DNA of 6,064 bases, taken from positions 1 through 6,064 of the forward strand of contig SFGI01000058.1 in assembly GCA_004557645.1 (NCBI GenBank). The letters run 5' to 3'. This document shows positions 1 to 5,312 of the stretch, piece by piece (position 1 is the first letter of the stretch; each line of letters opens with the position of its first letter). The translations under genes were made by a program, and so were the position numbers. The DNA comes from [Eubacterium] saphenum (GTDB lineage Bacteria; Bacillota; Clostridia; Lachnospirales; Anaerotignaceae). The notes under the pieces were generated by a model that made no database searches, was not told the DNA's origin, and was given only the letters and a program-made list of their open reading frames with translations.

Positions 1-269
1 GGGTTCAGGTAGGAATAATACCCCGGGTTTCCGTTTTCATCAATATTTGTACACATTTCGGGGATATTGGCGATGACCTGCCCTGTCAGGGCTGCGAAGG
101 CAGGAAAGAAACGAAGTTCCCGTTTCTTTGTTTCTGCCAGAAAGTGGGATACATCCAGCCGTACGGTAATGCTGTTGACAGATTTGACAAAGCCTTTGGT
201 GTAATACTCGAAATGGCTGCTGCGGGGCCATGTATTTCTATCGTAAAGTGTAAAGGTCGCTTCTTTCAT
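1..269 (-). CDS. Chloramphenicol-acetyltransferase-like enzyme, N-terminal part (cut by window edge)
   Basis: Only the first 89 residues are inside the window; the gene continues past base 1. They read like the start of the CatA-type acetyltransferase family, trimeric cytoplasmic enzymes that move acetyl from acetyl-CoA to a hydroxyl group. Visible family marks are the opening WPRSSHFEYY (residues 14-23), then a helix followed by RFFPAFAALTG (53-63), and IDENGNPGYYSYLN (76-89), which matches the family's aspartate/glycine/tyrosine stretch. The catalytic histidine lies far downstream in this family and cannot be seen, so neither activity nor drug resistance can be judged; many chromosomal members are of unknown substrate. 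The start is supported by GGAAAGGA eight bases upstream. The gene follows the 347-1450 gene on the same strand but has its own promoter and is separated from it by a terminator. Confidence 0.85.
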   Translation of the reverse strand, partial: MKEATFTLYDRNTWPRSSHFEYYTKGFVKSVNSITVRLDVSHFLAETKKRELRFFPAFAALTGQVIANIPEMCTNIDENGNPGYYSYLN

Positions 270-302
270 GGGGATCATCCTTTCCGGTTTTGGTATATTT
301 CG

Positions 303-311
303 ATTATAACA
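303..311 (-). promoter_or_regulatory. Extended -10 promoter of the acetyltransferase-like gene
   Basis: Read on the minus strand this is TGTTATAAT, a perfect TGn plus TATAAT. Transcription would begin near base 296, giving a leader of about 27 bases with the ribosome binding site at 278-285. No recognisable -35 element is found at 16 to 18 bases; that position is occupied by the terminator stem, which fits an extended -10 promoter that does not need a -35 box. Confidence 0.6.
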
Positions 312-312
312 C

Positions 313-338
313 AAAAGCCCCTCTTGAGAGGGGCTTTT
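313..338 (-). terminator. Intrinsic terminator, probably bidirectional
   Basis: An 11-bp perfect stem (313-323 with 328-338, GC core GCCCCTC/GAGGGGC) closes a four-base loop TTGA. It begins 8 bases after the stop codon of the minus-strand gene at 347-1450. On that strand the right arm ends in TTTT and runs on into GTGTT. On the plus strand the stem ends in five T, so it could also stop transcription coming from the left. Confidence 0.85.
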
Positions 339-346
339 TATCATGC

Positions 347-1450
347 TTAGTACTTTAATGTTACAGTTTTTGTTTTGGAATCCCAGTCCAGCTGAGAACT
401 GTCGATTTCCATAATGCTCATCCAATCCCGCAGGGAAACGAACAATCTGCCGTTCTTTGTTTCAGCGGGGGTAGAAAGTTCGATTTTTTCTGTACCTTTT
501 TTGTAGGTCTCCTGACCGGGGGTGATCACCACCAGTTTATTGTTTACGAAGGTATATGCAGCTTTTTGTTCGGCACTCCATTTTACCTCCTGTTCAGGGT
601 TGGAAACTTCCAGCAGAGCCCGCAGAGGCAGCATCGTATAGCCATTGCTCAGGTAAGGGGAAACATCTGCAGTGTAGGAAATCTTACCGTTTTTCACGAT
701 AGAAGGGCTGCCGACGGTGATTTGATATTCAGCTGTTGTTACAGGTTCTTCTTTTTCCGGCTCTTTTTCCGGGGTTGTTTTCTGTGTTTTCTTCACTAGT
801 GTGATGGTTTCCTCATCCTTATCATGCTCTTCGGAATAATCGAGCCAGTTATCGGAAGGGGTCACAGAGGATTTATGGGTCACAGTGATATTACGGTCGG
901 TGCAGTCGTCGGGGAAAATGACTTTTGCTTTGTCCTGCACGCTGATGATAGGATTTTTGCCTTTGGCTTCATCTACATAAATCACATAGCCTTCAGGTTC
1001 GATGGTAACTTCCACTTTTTCATCGAAGATCAGAGGACCATGATCCACATAAATGGCACTGGCACCATAGCTGTCTGTGGTGATTTTCAGTTTGCCGTCA
1101 CCGGAGATATATAATTCCCCTTCACAATAAATACCGGCACAGTGATAGGAGTAGGTGTTGATTTCATTATCGTCCCCTTCCAGATAAATGACACTTTCAT
1201 CAGGCAGAAAAATCGCAGCCTGTTTTTCCATTTTTCCTACGGGCACGACAGCATGGAAATCTTCCAGTGTTAGGATATGAGAACGGGAATCCCATTCCCA
1301 GCCATCTCCTTCACAGTCTTCTCTGTTGTTGCGGAAATCCATCACCCAGTTGGTGATCTCCATAGGTTCGTCCGCAGCAAAAGCGGAAACGGGACATGCA
1401 CCAAATAAAATCGCAGTTGCCAGAATACCGCAAAATGGTTTCTTGTTCAT
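347..1450 (-). CDS. Secreted protein with beta-solenoid-like region and copper-amine-oxidase-like C-terminal domain
   Basis: This 367-residue protein starts with a signal peptide (residues 1 to about 25: basic MNKK, hydrophobic core, then SAFA-A as probable cleavage site). Cys19 is near the core, but the residues before it are a poor lipobox. Residues about 33-190 contain short repeating beta-strand units (IFLPDESVIYL, GELYISGDGKLKI, SAIYVDHGPLIF), like the solenoid or carbohydrate-binding surface domains of Clostridia. A charged Lys/Glu/Thr/Pro linker follows (about 205-238). Residues about 242-367 match the copper amine oxidase N1-like domain: two blocks with NGYTMLPLRALLE and KNGRLFVSLRDWM, ending in LDWDSKTKTVTL. 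This domain is common in secreted clostridial proteins and by itself implies no amine oxidase activity. No LPXTG signal is present. AAGGAGG lies seven bases before the ATG. Its ligand is unknown. It is probably monocistronic. Confidence 0.85.
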   Translation of the reverse strand: MNKKPFCGILATAILFGACPVSAFAADEPMEITNWVMDFRNNREDCEGDGWEWDSRSHILTLEDFHAVVPVGKMEKQAAIFLPDESVIYLEGDDNEINTYSYHCAGIYCEGELYISGDGKLKITTDSYGASAIYVDHGPLIFDEKVEVTIEPEGYVIYVDEAKGKNPIISVQDKAKVIFPDDCTDRNITVTHKSSVTPSDNWLDYSEEHDKDEETITLVKKTQKTTPEKEPEKEEPVTTAEYQITVGSPSIVKNGKISYTADVSPYLSNGYTMLPLRALLEVSNPEQEVKWSAEQKAAYTFVNNKLVVITPGQETYKKGTEKIELSTPAETKNGRLFVSLRDWMSIMEIDSSQLDWDSKTKTVTLKY

Positions 1451-1488
1451 GTAAATTCCTCCTTTTGTCGAAAATTCTCTTCTGTTCT

Positions 1489-1517
1489 ATTTTACCATAA
1501 ATAGAAGCATGCGCCAA
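1489..1517 (-). promoter_or_regulatory. Sigma-A-type promoter of the secreted-protein gene
   Basis: On the minus strand TTGGCG (1512-1517) and TAAAAT (1489-1494) are separated by exactly 17 bases, and TGG directly before the -10 adds an extended -10 TG. The expected start is near 1482, giving a leader of about 30 bases that contains AAGGAGG. Four of six -35 bases and five of six -10 bases match consensus. Confidence 0.75.
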
Positions 1518-1615
1518 GAGCCGGAAAGGCAGACAGAGCTTCTTTGTGTTTTTGACGGGCAGCATGGGATTTTGTTCCATTGACGCAGATTTTTATGGAA
1601 ACTGGGTAGTTGGAC

Positions 1616-1644
1616 TGGTATATCCGCATAAAATCATGTATAAT
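1616..1644 (+). promoter_or_regulatory. Probable promoter of the yhaM operon
   Basis: A perfect TATAAT stands at 1639-1644, 95 bases upstream of the yhaM start codon. The hexamer 17 bases upstream (TGGTAT) is a poor -35 match, so the call rests on the -10 box and on its place between divergent genes. The leader would be about 90 bases long and begins inside an inverted repeat (1647-1671). Apart from this, the two promoters and the dyad, I see nothing else in the 293-base gap 1451-1743. Confidence 0.45.
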
Positions 1645-1646
1645 GG

Positions 1647-1671
1647 AAAATAGCCATTTTATAGCTATTTT
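1647..1671. repeat. Perfect 8-bp inverted repeat at the yhaM operon start site
   Basis: AAAATAGC (1647-1654) is repeated inverted as GCTATTTT (1664-1671) with nine A/T-rich bases between. It begins three bases after the TATAAT box, so it covers the expected transcription start. It could be an operator for a dimeric repressor or a weak hairpin at the 5' end of the mRNA. The stem is too AT-rich to be a convincing terminator. Confidence 0.35.
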
Positions 1672-1743
1672 TGCAGGTTGTCCAAGACCTGTATTGTTTT
1701 GAAAAAAAGATCAATGCCGTTAGGATAGAAATGGAGGACTGGC

Positions 1744-2688
1744 ATGAGATATATCAATGAATTGAAAGAGGGCGAAAATGTCATCGAGCATTACCTCTGC
1801 AAATCCAGAACAAGTATGAAATCCCGCAATGGGAAAACATATCTTTCTTTGAAATTACAGGATAAAACAGGCATCGTGGATGCGAAGGTCTGGGATATGA
1901 ACAAGGATATCCAGAGCTTCCAGGAAAATGATTTTATCAAGATCGATGCTTTTGTAACCACATTCAATAATGAACTGCAGCTGAATGTAAAGCGTATCCG
2001 CCGCAGCCGCGAAGGGGAATATGATCCTGCTGATTTTATTCCCAGCACAGATAAAAACATTGACGAAATGTATAACCAGCTTTTGGGCTATATCAAAACC
2101 ATCCAGAGCCCTTACATCAAAAAGCTGCTGGAAGAGATTTTCCTGAAGCATCCTGTCATCAGCAAGGATTTCAAGTATCATTCCGCAGCAAAGACCATGC
2201 ACCATAGCTTCCGCGGCGGCTTGGTGGAGCATACCTTATCCGTAACTCAGATTTGCGACTTTATGGCACCCAGATATGCATATGTGGACAGAGACATTCT
2301 GGTGGCCTGCGCCATGCTGCATGATGTGGGCAAGATCATGGAACTGTCTGATTTCCCTGAAAATGATTACACAGACGAAGGGCAGCTTTTGGGTCATATC
2401 TTCATGGGGGCCGAACTGATCCGCGACACAGCGGCCAAAATCGATGGCTTTCCCAAGCAGCTGGTGACATTGATGATGCACTGCATCCTTTCCCATCATG
2501 GGGAATTGGAATATGGCTCTCCCAAGGTGCCTGAGACCATTGAAGCATTCATCCTGCACTGTGCAGACAACATGGATGCGAAAACAAAAATGTTCGAAGA
2601 GATGATCGCAGGGGATAATACCCAGGGCAGCTGGGCGGGGTATCACCGTATGCTGGCAAGAAATATTCGTAAATCTGACTATAAATAA
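1744..2688 (+). CDS. yhaM: 3'-5' exoribonuclease YhaM family (OB fold plus HD domain)
   Basis: At 314 residues this has the size of Bacillus subtilis YhaM, a cytoplasmic metal-dependent exonuclease that shortens RNA, and single-stranded DNA in vitro, from the 3' end. Residues about 12-90 form an OB-fold nucleic-acid-binding domain (KTYLSLKLQDKTGIVDAKVW). The HD phosphohydrolase domain spans about 150-285. Its metal ligands are visible: His163 in GGLVEHTL, the His193-Asp194 pair in AMLHDVGK, His218 in LLGHIF, His251/His252 in LSHHGE, and Asp275 in LHCADNMD. All expected HD residues are present, so the enzyme should be active. GGAGG six bases before the ATG supports the start. It is the first gene of a four-gene plus-strand operon; the next gene starts 11 bases after its stop. 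Confidence 0.93.
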   Translation: MRYINELKEGENVIEHYLCKSRTSMKSRNGKTYLSLKLQDKTGIVDAKVWDMNKDIQSFQENDFIKIDAFVTTFNNELQLNVKRIRRSREGEYDPADFIPSTDKNIDEMYNQLLGYIKTIQSPYIKKLLEEIFLKHPVISKDFKYHSAAKTMHHSFRGGLVEHTLSVTQICDFMAPRYAYVDRDILVACAMLHDVGKIMELSDFPENDYTDEGQLLGHIFMGAELIRDTAAKIDGFPKQLVTLMMHCILSHHGELEYGSPKVPETIEAFILHCADNMDAKTKMFEEMIAGDNTQGSWAGYHRMLARNIRKSDYK

Positions 2689-2699
2689 GAGGAAGAGAA

Positions 2700-2996
2700 A
2701 TGGAACGAAAAACGTTATCCGCCCACGAGATCAGCAAATTCGATTATTGCCCGTATCAGTGGTATTATGAACGGCTGTACGGCAGGAAGGAGCTGCGCCG
2801 TCTCTATGTGGAGCGAAATGAAAGACTGCATTTGGAGGACAGCCTTGCCAGTGAATTTCGGAAAGGAGAAAAATATCACCGCAGAAGCTATTTTTTGCTG
2901 AAGCTGAAAAGAACCCTTTGGAAAGTGGCGGTGCTGCTGTTCGCAGGGGCTGCCGCGGCGGGATATTTGTGGATAAAACATGGCGGAATGGTTTAA
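2700..2996 (+). CDS. Membrane-anchored N-terminal half of a split Cas4-like protein
   Basis: This 98-residue protein opens with LSAHEISKFDYCPYQWYYER (residues 6-25). That is the typical start of Cas4/RecB-type PD-(D/E)XK nucleases, in which the cysteine (here Cys17) is the first ligand of a 4Fe-4S cluster. FRKGEKYHRR (53-62) matches nuclease motif I, GxxxH, with His60. A single hydrophobic segment follows at about 73-92, preceded by a basic stretch (KLKRTLWK), which predicts the N-terminal part in the cytoplasm. The protein then ends, before the catalytic core. The missing motifs occur in the next gene, which overlaps this one by 17 bases in another frame. GAGGA six bases before the ATG supports translation. 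Alone it cannot be a nuclease. It is either a true subunit or one half of a frameshifted gene. The resemblance is read by eye. Confidence 0.7.
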   Translation: MERKTLSAHEISKFDYCPYQWYYERLYGRKELRRLYVERNERLHLEDSLASEFRKGEKYHRRSYFLLKLKRTLWKVAVLLFAGAAAAGYLWIKHGGMV

Positions 2997-3597
2997 GAGT
3001 TTTTTGAGCAGCCTTGGAGCGACAGACTGGGTGATTGTGGCAGTGATCTTCCTGTTGGTGGTGCTTCTTCTGGTGAAGCATGGCAGACCTAGTATCCGCA
3101 AGCTGACTGCACGGGACGATGTGCGGGGCTATGCCCTGATCTATGCTGACCAGAAGCAAGGCAGAAAAGGGGAGGAAGACTTCGGTAAACTGCTCTATTC
3201 CGCAAAATATGAACTGCAGGGAAAACCGGATTATGTTTTTCGGAGCAGATTTGGCGGAAAAATCGTACCTGTTGAACTGAAAAGCGGCAGTATCGATGAA
3301 GAGGAAGAACCGCATCATGGGGATCTGCTGCAGCTGGGGGCATATTTCCTGATTCTGGAGGATGTGTATGGCAAAAGACCTGCTTTTGGGCGTATTGTCT
3401 ATCAGGATTATATGTTTGAGATCAAAAATACAGCCAAGGTGCGGAATGAAGTGCTGGGAACCATGAAGGAGATGCGGGAAATGCTGCAGTATGGCGTAGG
3501 AAAGCCGAAGAACAGCTTTGCCCATTGCCGCCCCTGTGTCTGCAATGGTACGGTGTGTCCCTTTTCTGAGACAGAAATAGAAGGAGAATTAGAATGA
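2980..3597 (+). CDS. Membrane-anchored Cas4-like PD-(D/E)XK nuclease, catalytic half
   Basis: This 205-residue protein has a strong N-terminal membrane segment (about 17-33, WVIVAVIFLLVVLLLV) followed by basic KHGRPSIRK, predicting the rest in the cytoplasm. The nuclease core follows in Cas4 order: LQGKPDYVF with Asp84 (motif II), VPVELKSG with Glu99 and Lys101 (motif III), and DLLQLGAYFLILED with Gln118 (the QxxxY helix). Near the C-terminus Cys183, Cys186, Cys188 and Cys193 form the cluster-binding group that in Cas4 works with one N-terminal cysteine. Here that cysteine, and the GxxxH motif, sit in the preceding gene. An in-frame stop at 2974-2976 limits the start to the ATG at 2980, which has only a weak GTGGA in front, so translation is probably coupled to the upstream gene. 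Its last bases overlap rlmD (ATGA). No other CRISPR gene is present; target and role are unknown. Confidence 0.8.
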   Translation: MAEWFKSFLSSLGATDWVIVAVIFLLVVLLLVKHGRPSIRKLTARDDVRGYALIYADQKQGRKGEEDFGKLLYSAKYELQGKPDYVFRSRFGGKIVPVELKSGSIDEEEEPHHGDLLQLGAYFLILEDVYGKRPAFGRIVYQDYMFEIKNTAKVRNEVLGTMKEMREMLQYGVGKPKNSFAHCRPCVCNGTVCPFSETEIEGELE

Positions 3598-4958
3598 ACA
3601 TTCCCGTAGAAAAAAATAAAATTTACGAGATGACCATAGATGCTCTGGGGAGCAATGGCGAAGGCATCGGCCGTATCGATGGCTTTACGGTCTTTGTGGA
3701 AGGTGCTTTGCCCGGGGAAAAGATCAAAGTCCTTATTGTAAAGGTGAAAAAAAGCTATGGCTACGGCAAGCTGATGGAGACATTGGAGGTTTCCTCTGAA
3801 CGCAGAGAGCCTTTGTGCCCTGTGGCGAAGCAGTGTGGCGGCTGTCAGCTGCAGCATCTGTCCTATGAAGCAGAGCTGGCTTATAAAACAAAAGAAGTAC
3901 AGGATGATTTGGAACGTATCGCCGGCATCAAGGGTGTAGAAGTAAAGCCTGCCCTGGGTATGGCAGACCCCTGGCGTTACCGCAATAAAGCGCAGTTTCC
4001 TGTGGGTCAGGGCAAGAATGGCTGTGCCATTGGGTTTTATGCGAAGCGCAGCCATCGTATCGTAGATACTGAAAAGTGCTTCCTGCAGAATGAATGTAAT
4101 GATGAGATCATCGGCATTGTGCGTGAATTTCTGAATGAATTCCAGATTCCTCTCTATGATGAGGAAAAGCATAGAGGGCTGGTACGTCATATTTTGACTC
4201 GTATCGGCAGAAATAGCGGCGAGATCATGGTCTGCATCGTTGTAAATGGCAAAAAACTGCCCCATAGTGATATTTTGGTGGAACGCCTGAAAAAGGTAGA
4301 AGGAGTTGTTTCTGTCGTATTGAATGTGAATCAAGAAAAGACCAATGTGATTTTGGGAAATAAAATCATTACTCTTTGGGGGAAGGATACGATTACAGAT
4401 TCCATTGATGGTATCGAATTTGAAATTTCTCCCTTGTCCTTCTATCAGGTGAACCCTGTGCAGACAGAAGTGCTGTATGGTAAAGCGGTGGAGCTGGCTG
4501 ATTTGAAAGGGGATGAAACGGTCCTTGACCTGTATTGCGGCATCGGCACCATTTCCCTGTTTTTTGCCAGAAAAGCAAAAAAGGTCTTTGGTGTGGAGAT
4601 CGTTCCCGAAGCCATTGCTGATGCCAAGAAGAATGCGGAAAGAAATGGCATCACCAATGCGGAATTTGCTGTTGGCGCGGCGGAAGAAGTAATTCCAAGA
4701 TTATATGAAGAAGAAGGCATCACAGCGGATATCGTTGTGGTGGATCCTCCCAGAAAGGGCTGTGATGAAAAACTGCTGGAAACCATCCTGCAGATCAGCC
4801 CCAAAAAGATCGTGTACGTTTCCTGTAACCCTGCTACCTGGGCAAGAGACTTGGTGGTGCTGAAAGAGGGGGGCTACGAGGTGAAGGAAGTGCAGCCTGT
4901 GGATCAGTTTCCCCATAGTGTCCATGTGGAGGTTTGCAGTTGTCTAATAAAAAAATAA
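3594..4958 (+). CDS. rlmD: 23S rRNA (uracil-C5)-methyltransferase RlmD/RlmCD type
   Basis: This 454-residue, SAM-dependent enzyme makes 5-methyluridine in 23S rRNA. The family modifies U1939; the Bacillus relative RlmCD also modifies U747, and the sequence alone does not tell which applies here. Residues about 3-63 form the RNA-binding TRAM domain. Cys75, Cys81, Cys84 (CPVAKQCGGC) and Cys162 are the 4Fe-4S ligands. The methyltransferase motifs are SFYQVN (282-287), DLYCGIGTI for SAM (312-320), DPPRKGC (384-390), the nucleophile Cys411 in SCNPATWARD, and Glu446 in FPHSVHVE as the likely base. All key residues are present and the length is normal. AAGGAG seven bases upstream supports the ATG, which overlaps the preceding stop codon as ATGA. 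It is the last gene of the operon. Confidence 0.95.
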   Translation: MNIPVEKNKIYEMTIDALGSNGEGIGRIDGFTVFVEGALPGEKIKVLIVKVKKSYGYGKLMETLEVSSERREPLCPVAKQCGGCQLQHLSYEAELAYKTKEVQDDLERIAGIKGVEVKPALGMADPWRYRNKAQFPVGQGKNGCAIGFYAKRSHRIVDTEKCFLQNECNDEIIGIVREFLNEFQIPLYDEEKHRGLVRHILTRIGRNSGEIMVCIVVNGKKLPHSDILVERLKKVEGVVSVVLNVNQEKTNVILGNKIITLWGKDTITDSIDGIEFEISPLSFYQVNPVQTEVLYGKAVELADLKGDETVLDLYCGIGTISLFFARKAKKVFGVEIVPEAIADAKKNAERNGITNAEFAVGAAEEVIPRLYEEEGITADIVVVDPPRKGCDEKLLETILQISPKKIVYVSCNPATWARDLVVLKEGGYEVKEVQPVDQFPHSVHVEVCSCLIKK

Positions 4959-4960
4959 TT

Positions 4961-5112
4961 TAGGCAACTCTTTTGACCTCTATCTAGGTCGAGGTGGTGA
5001 GTATGCTCGCCGAAGCAGAGTAAACCCTATATTAAGTGGTATATCATACAATAAAACAACGATATCATGTGGTTTTGAATGTCATTTTTGTACGTAAAAA
5101 TGACATTTTTTT
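4961..5112 (+). ncRNA. Candidate structured RNA downstream of rlmD, ending in an intrinsic terminator
   Basis: This segment is GC-richer at its left end than the DNA around it. GACCT/AGGTC (4975-4979 with 4986-4990) forms one hairpin, with ACCTC/GAGGT (4976-4980 with 4991-4995) as a competing fold. GGTGAG/CTCGCC (4996-5001 with 5006-5011) forms a second hairpin with loop TATG. CTCT/AGAG (4968-4971 with 5017-5020) can close both into a branched unit. ATATC/GATAT (5041-5045 with 5061-5065) gives a further weak stem before the terminator. It carries no ORF worth calling. The run GCAGAGTAAACC after the second hairpin reminds me of the HEARO (IscB omega-RNA) class, but I cannot verify this, and no IscB gene is in the window. 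It may also simply be a structured 3' UTR of rlmD. Confidence 0.35.
5078..5112 (+). terminator. Rho-independent terminator of the yhaM-rlmD operon or of the candidate RNA
   Basis: A 12-bp perfect stem (5078-5089 with 5096-5107, AATGTCATTTTT and its complement) closes a six-base loop GTACGT and is followed by five more T, making seven T in a row. The T-tract exists only on the plus strand, so it stops rightward transcription. It lies about 120 bases after the rlmD stop, unusually far if it served only the mRNA. Confidence 0.85.
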
Positions 5113-5125
5113 ATGTAATAAGAAA

Positions 5126-5158
5126 TCCGGTAAGTGTTATAAAAAACTGCTTACTGGA
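5126..5158 (+). repeat. Inverted repeat with a wobble pair favouring the plus-strand RNA
   Basis: TCCGGTAAG (5126-5134) pairs with CTTACTGGA (5150-5158). The only irregular position is G5129 with T5155, a G-U wobble in plus-strand RNA but an A-C mismatch in minus-strand RNA. There is no T-tract after it, so it is not a normal terminator in either direction. It lies 19 bases before the ATG of the small ORF at 5178. Confidence 0.4.
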
Positions 5159-5177
5159 CTTATAAGGAAGGAATAAT

Positions 5178-5312
5178 ATGACCGAATTACCAGATGTATC
5201 GACAATTGCGGCAACGATATTTGTGATCAGCTGCATCTACCTTCATACCAGATGGATGGCCACAGCAGGGGCAAATATAACCGTAAGTCGGAGAAGACAT
5301 ATTCTTATATAA
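5178..5312 (+). CDS. Possible 44-residue ORF antisense to the zinc-ribbon gene
   Basis: The ORF begins MTELPDVSTIAATIFVISCI, has a short hydrophobic stretch (residues about 9-21), and ends in basic SRRRHILI. What speaks for it is the sequence AAGGAAGGA five bases before the ATG, lying outside the antisense gene, and a possible extended -10 (TGTTATAAA, 5135-5143) upstream. What speaks against it is that almost all of it overlaps, in antisense, the conserved cysteine region of the gene at 5187-5555. Its amino acids may therefore be a by-product of that gene. I do not recognise the peptide. Confidence 0.2.
   Translation: MTELPDVSTIAATIFVISCIYLHTRWMATAGANITVSRRRHILI

Noticed and set aside
566..1114. 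Plus-strand frames opposite the secreted-protein gene
   Set aside because: The minus-strand gene has promoter, ribosome binding site, signal peptide and terminator; the opposite frames have none of these.
1580..1608. TTGACG at 1580-1585 as a -35 box
   Set aside because: No -10-like sequence is found 16 to 18 bases downstream.
1855..2646. Open frames on the minus strand (125 and 136 codons) opposite yhaM
   Set aside because: The plus-strand frame encodes an intact OB-HD protein of normal length; the antisense frames have no recognisable domain.
2731..3525. Long open frame on the minus strand (264 codons) opposite the Cas4-like genes
   Set aside because: The plus strand carries conserved nuclease motifs and good operon spacing; the antisense protein is Cys/His/Gln-rich without any family feature.
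2700..3597. CRISPR-Cas locus
   Set aside because: Although the nuclease is Cas4-like, no repeat-spacer array, cas1, cas2 or effector gene is found anywhere in the window.
3408..4334. Long open frame on the minus strand (308 codons) opposite rlmD
   Set aside because: It is a shadow of rlmD, whose motifs are fully conserved on the plus strand.
4993..5023. Tiny plus-strand ORF MLAEAE after GAGGTGGTGAGT
   Set aside because: Six codons only; the bases are better explained by the GGTGAG/CTCGCC hairpin.
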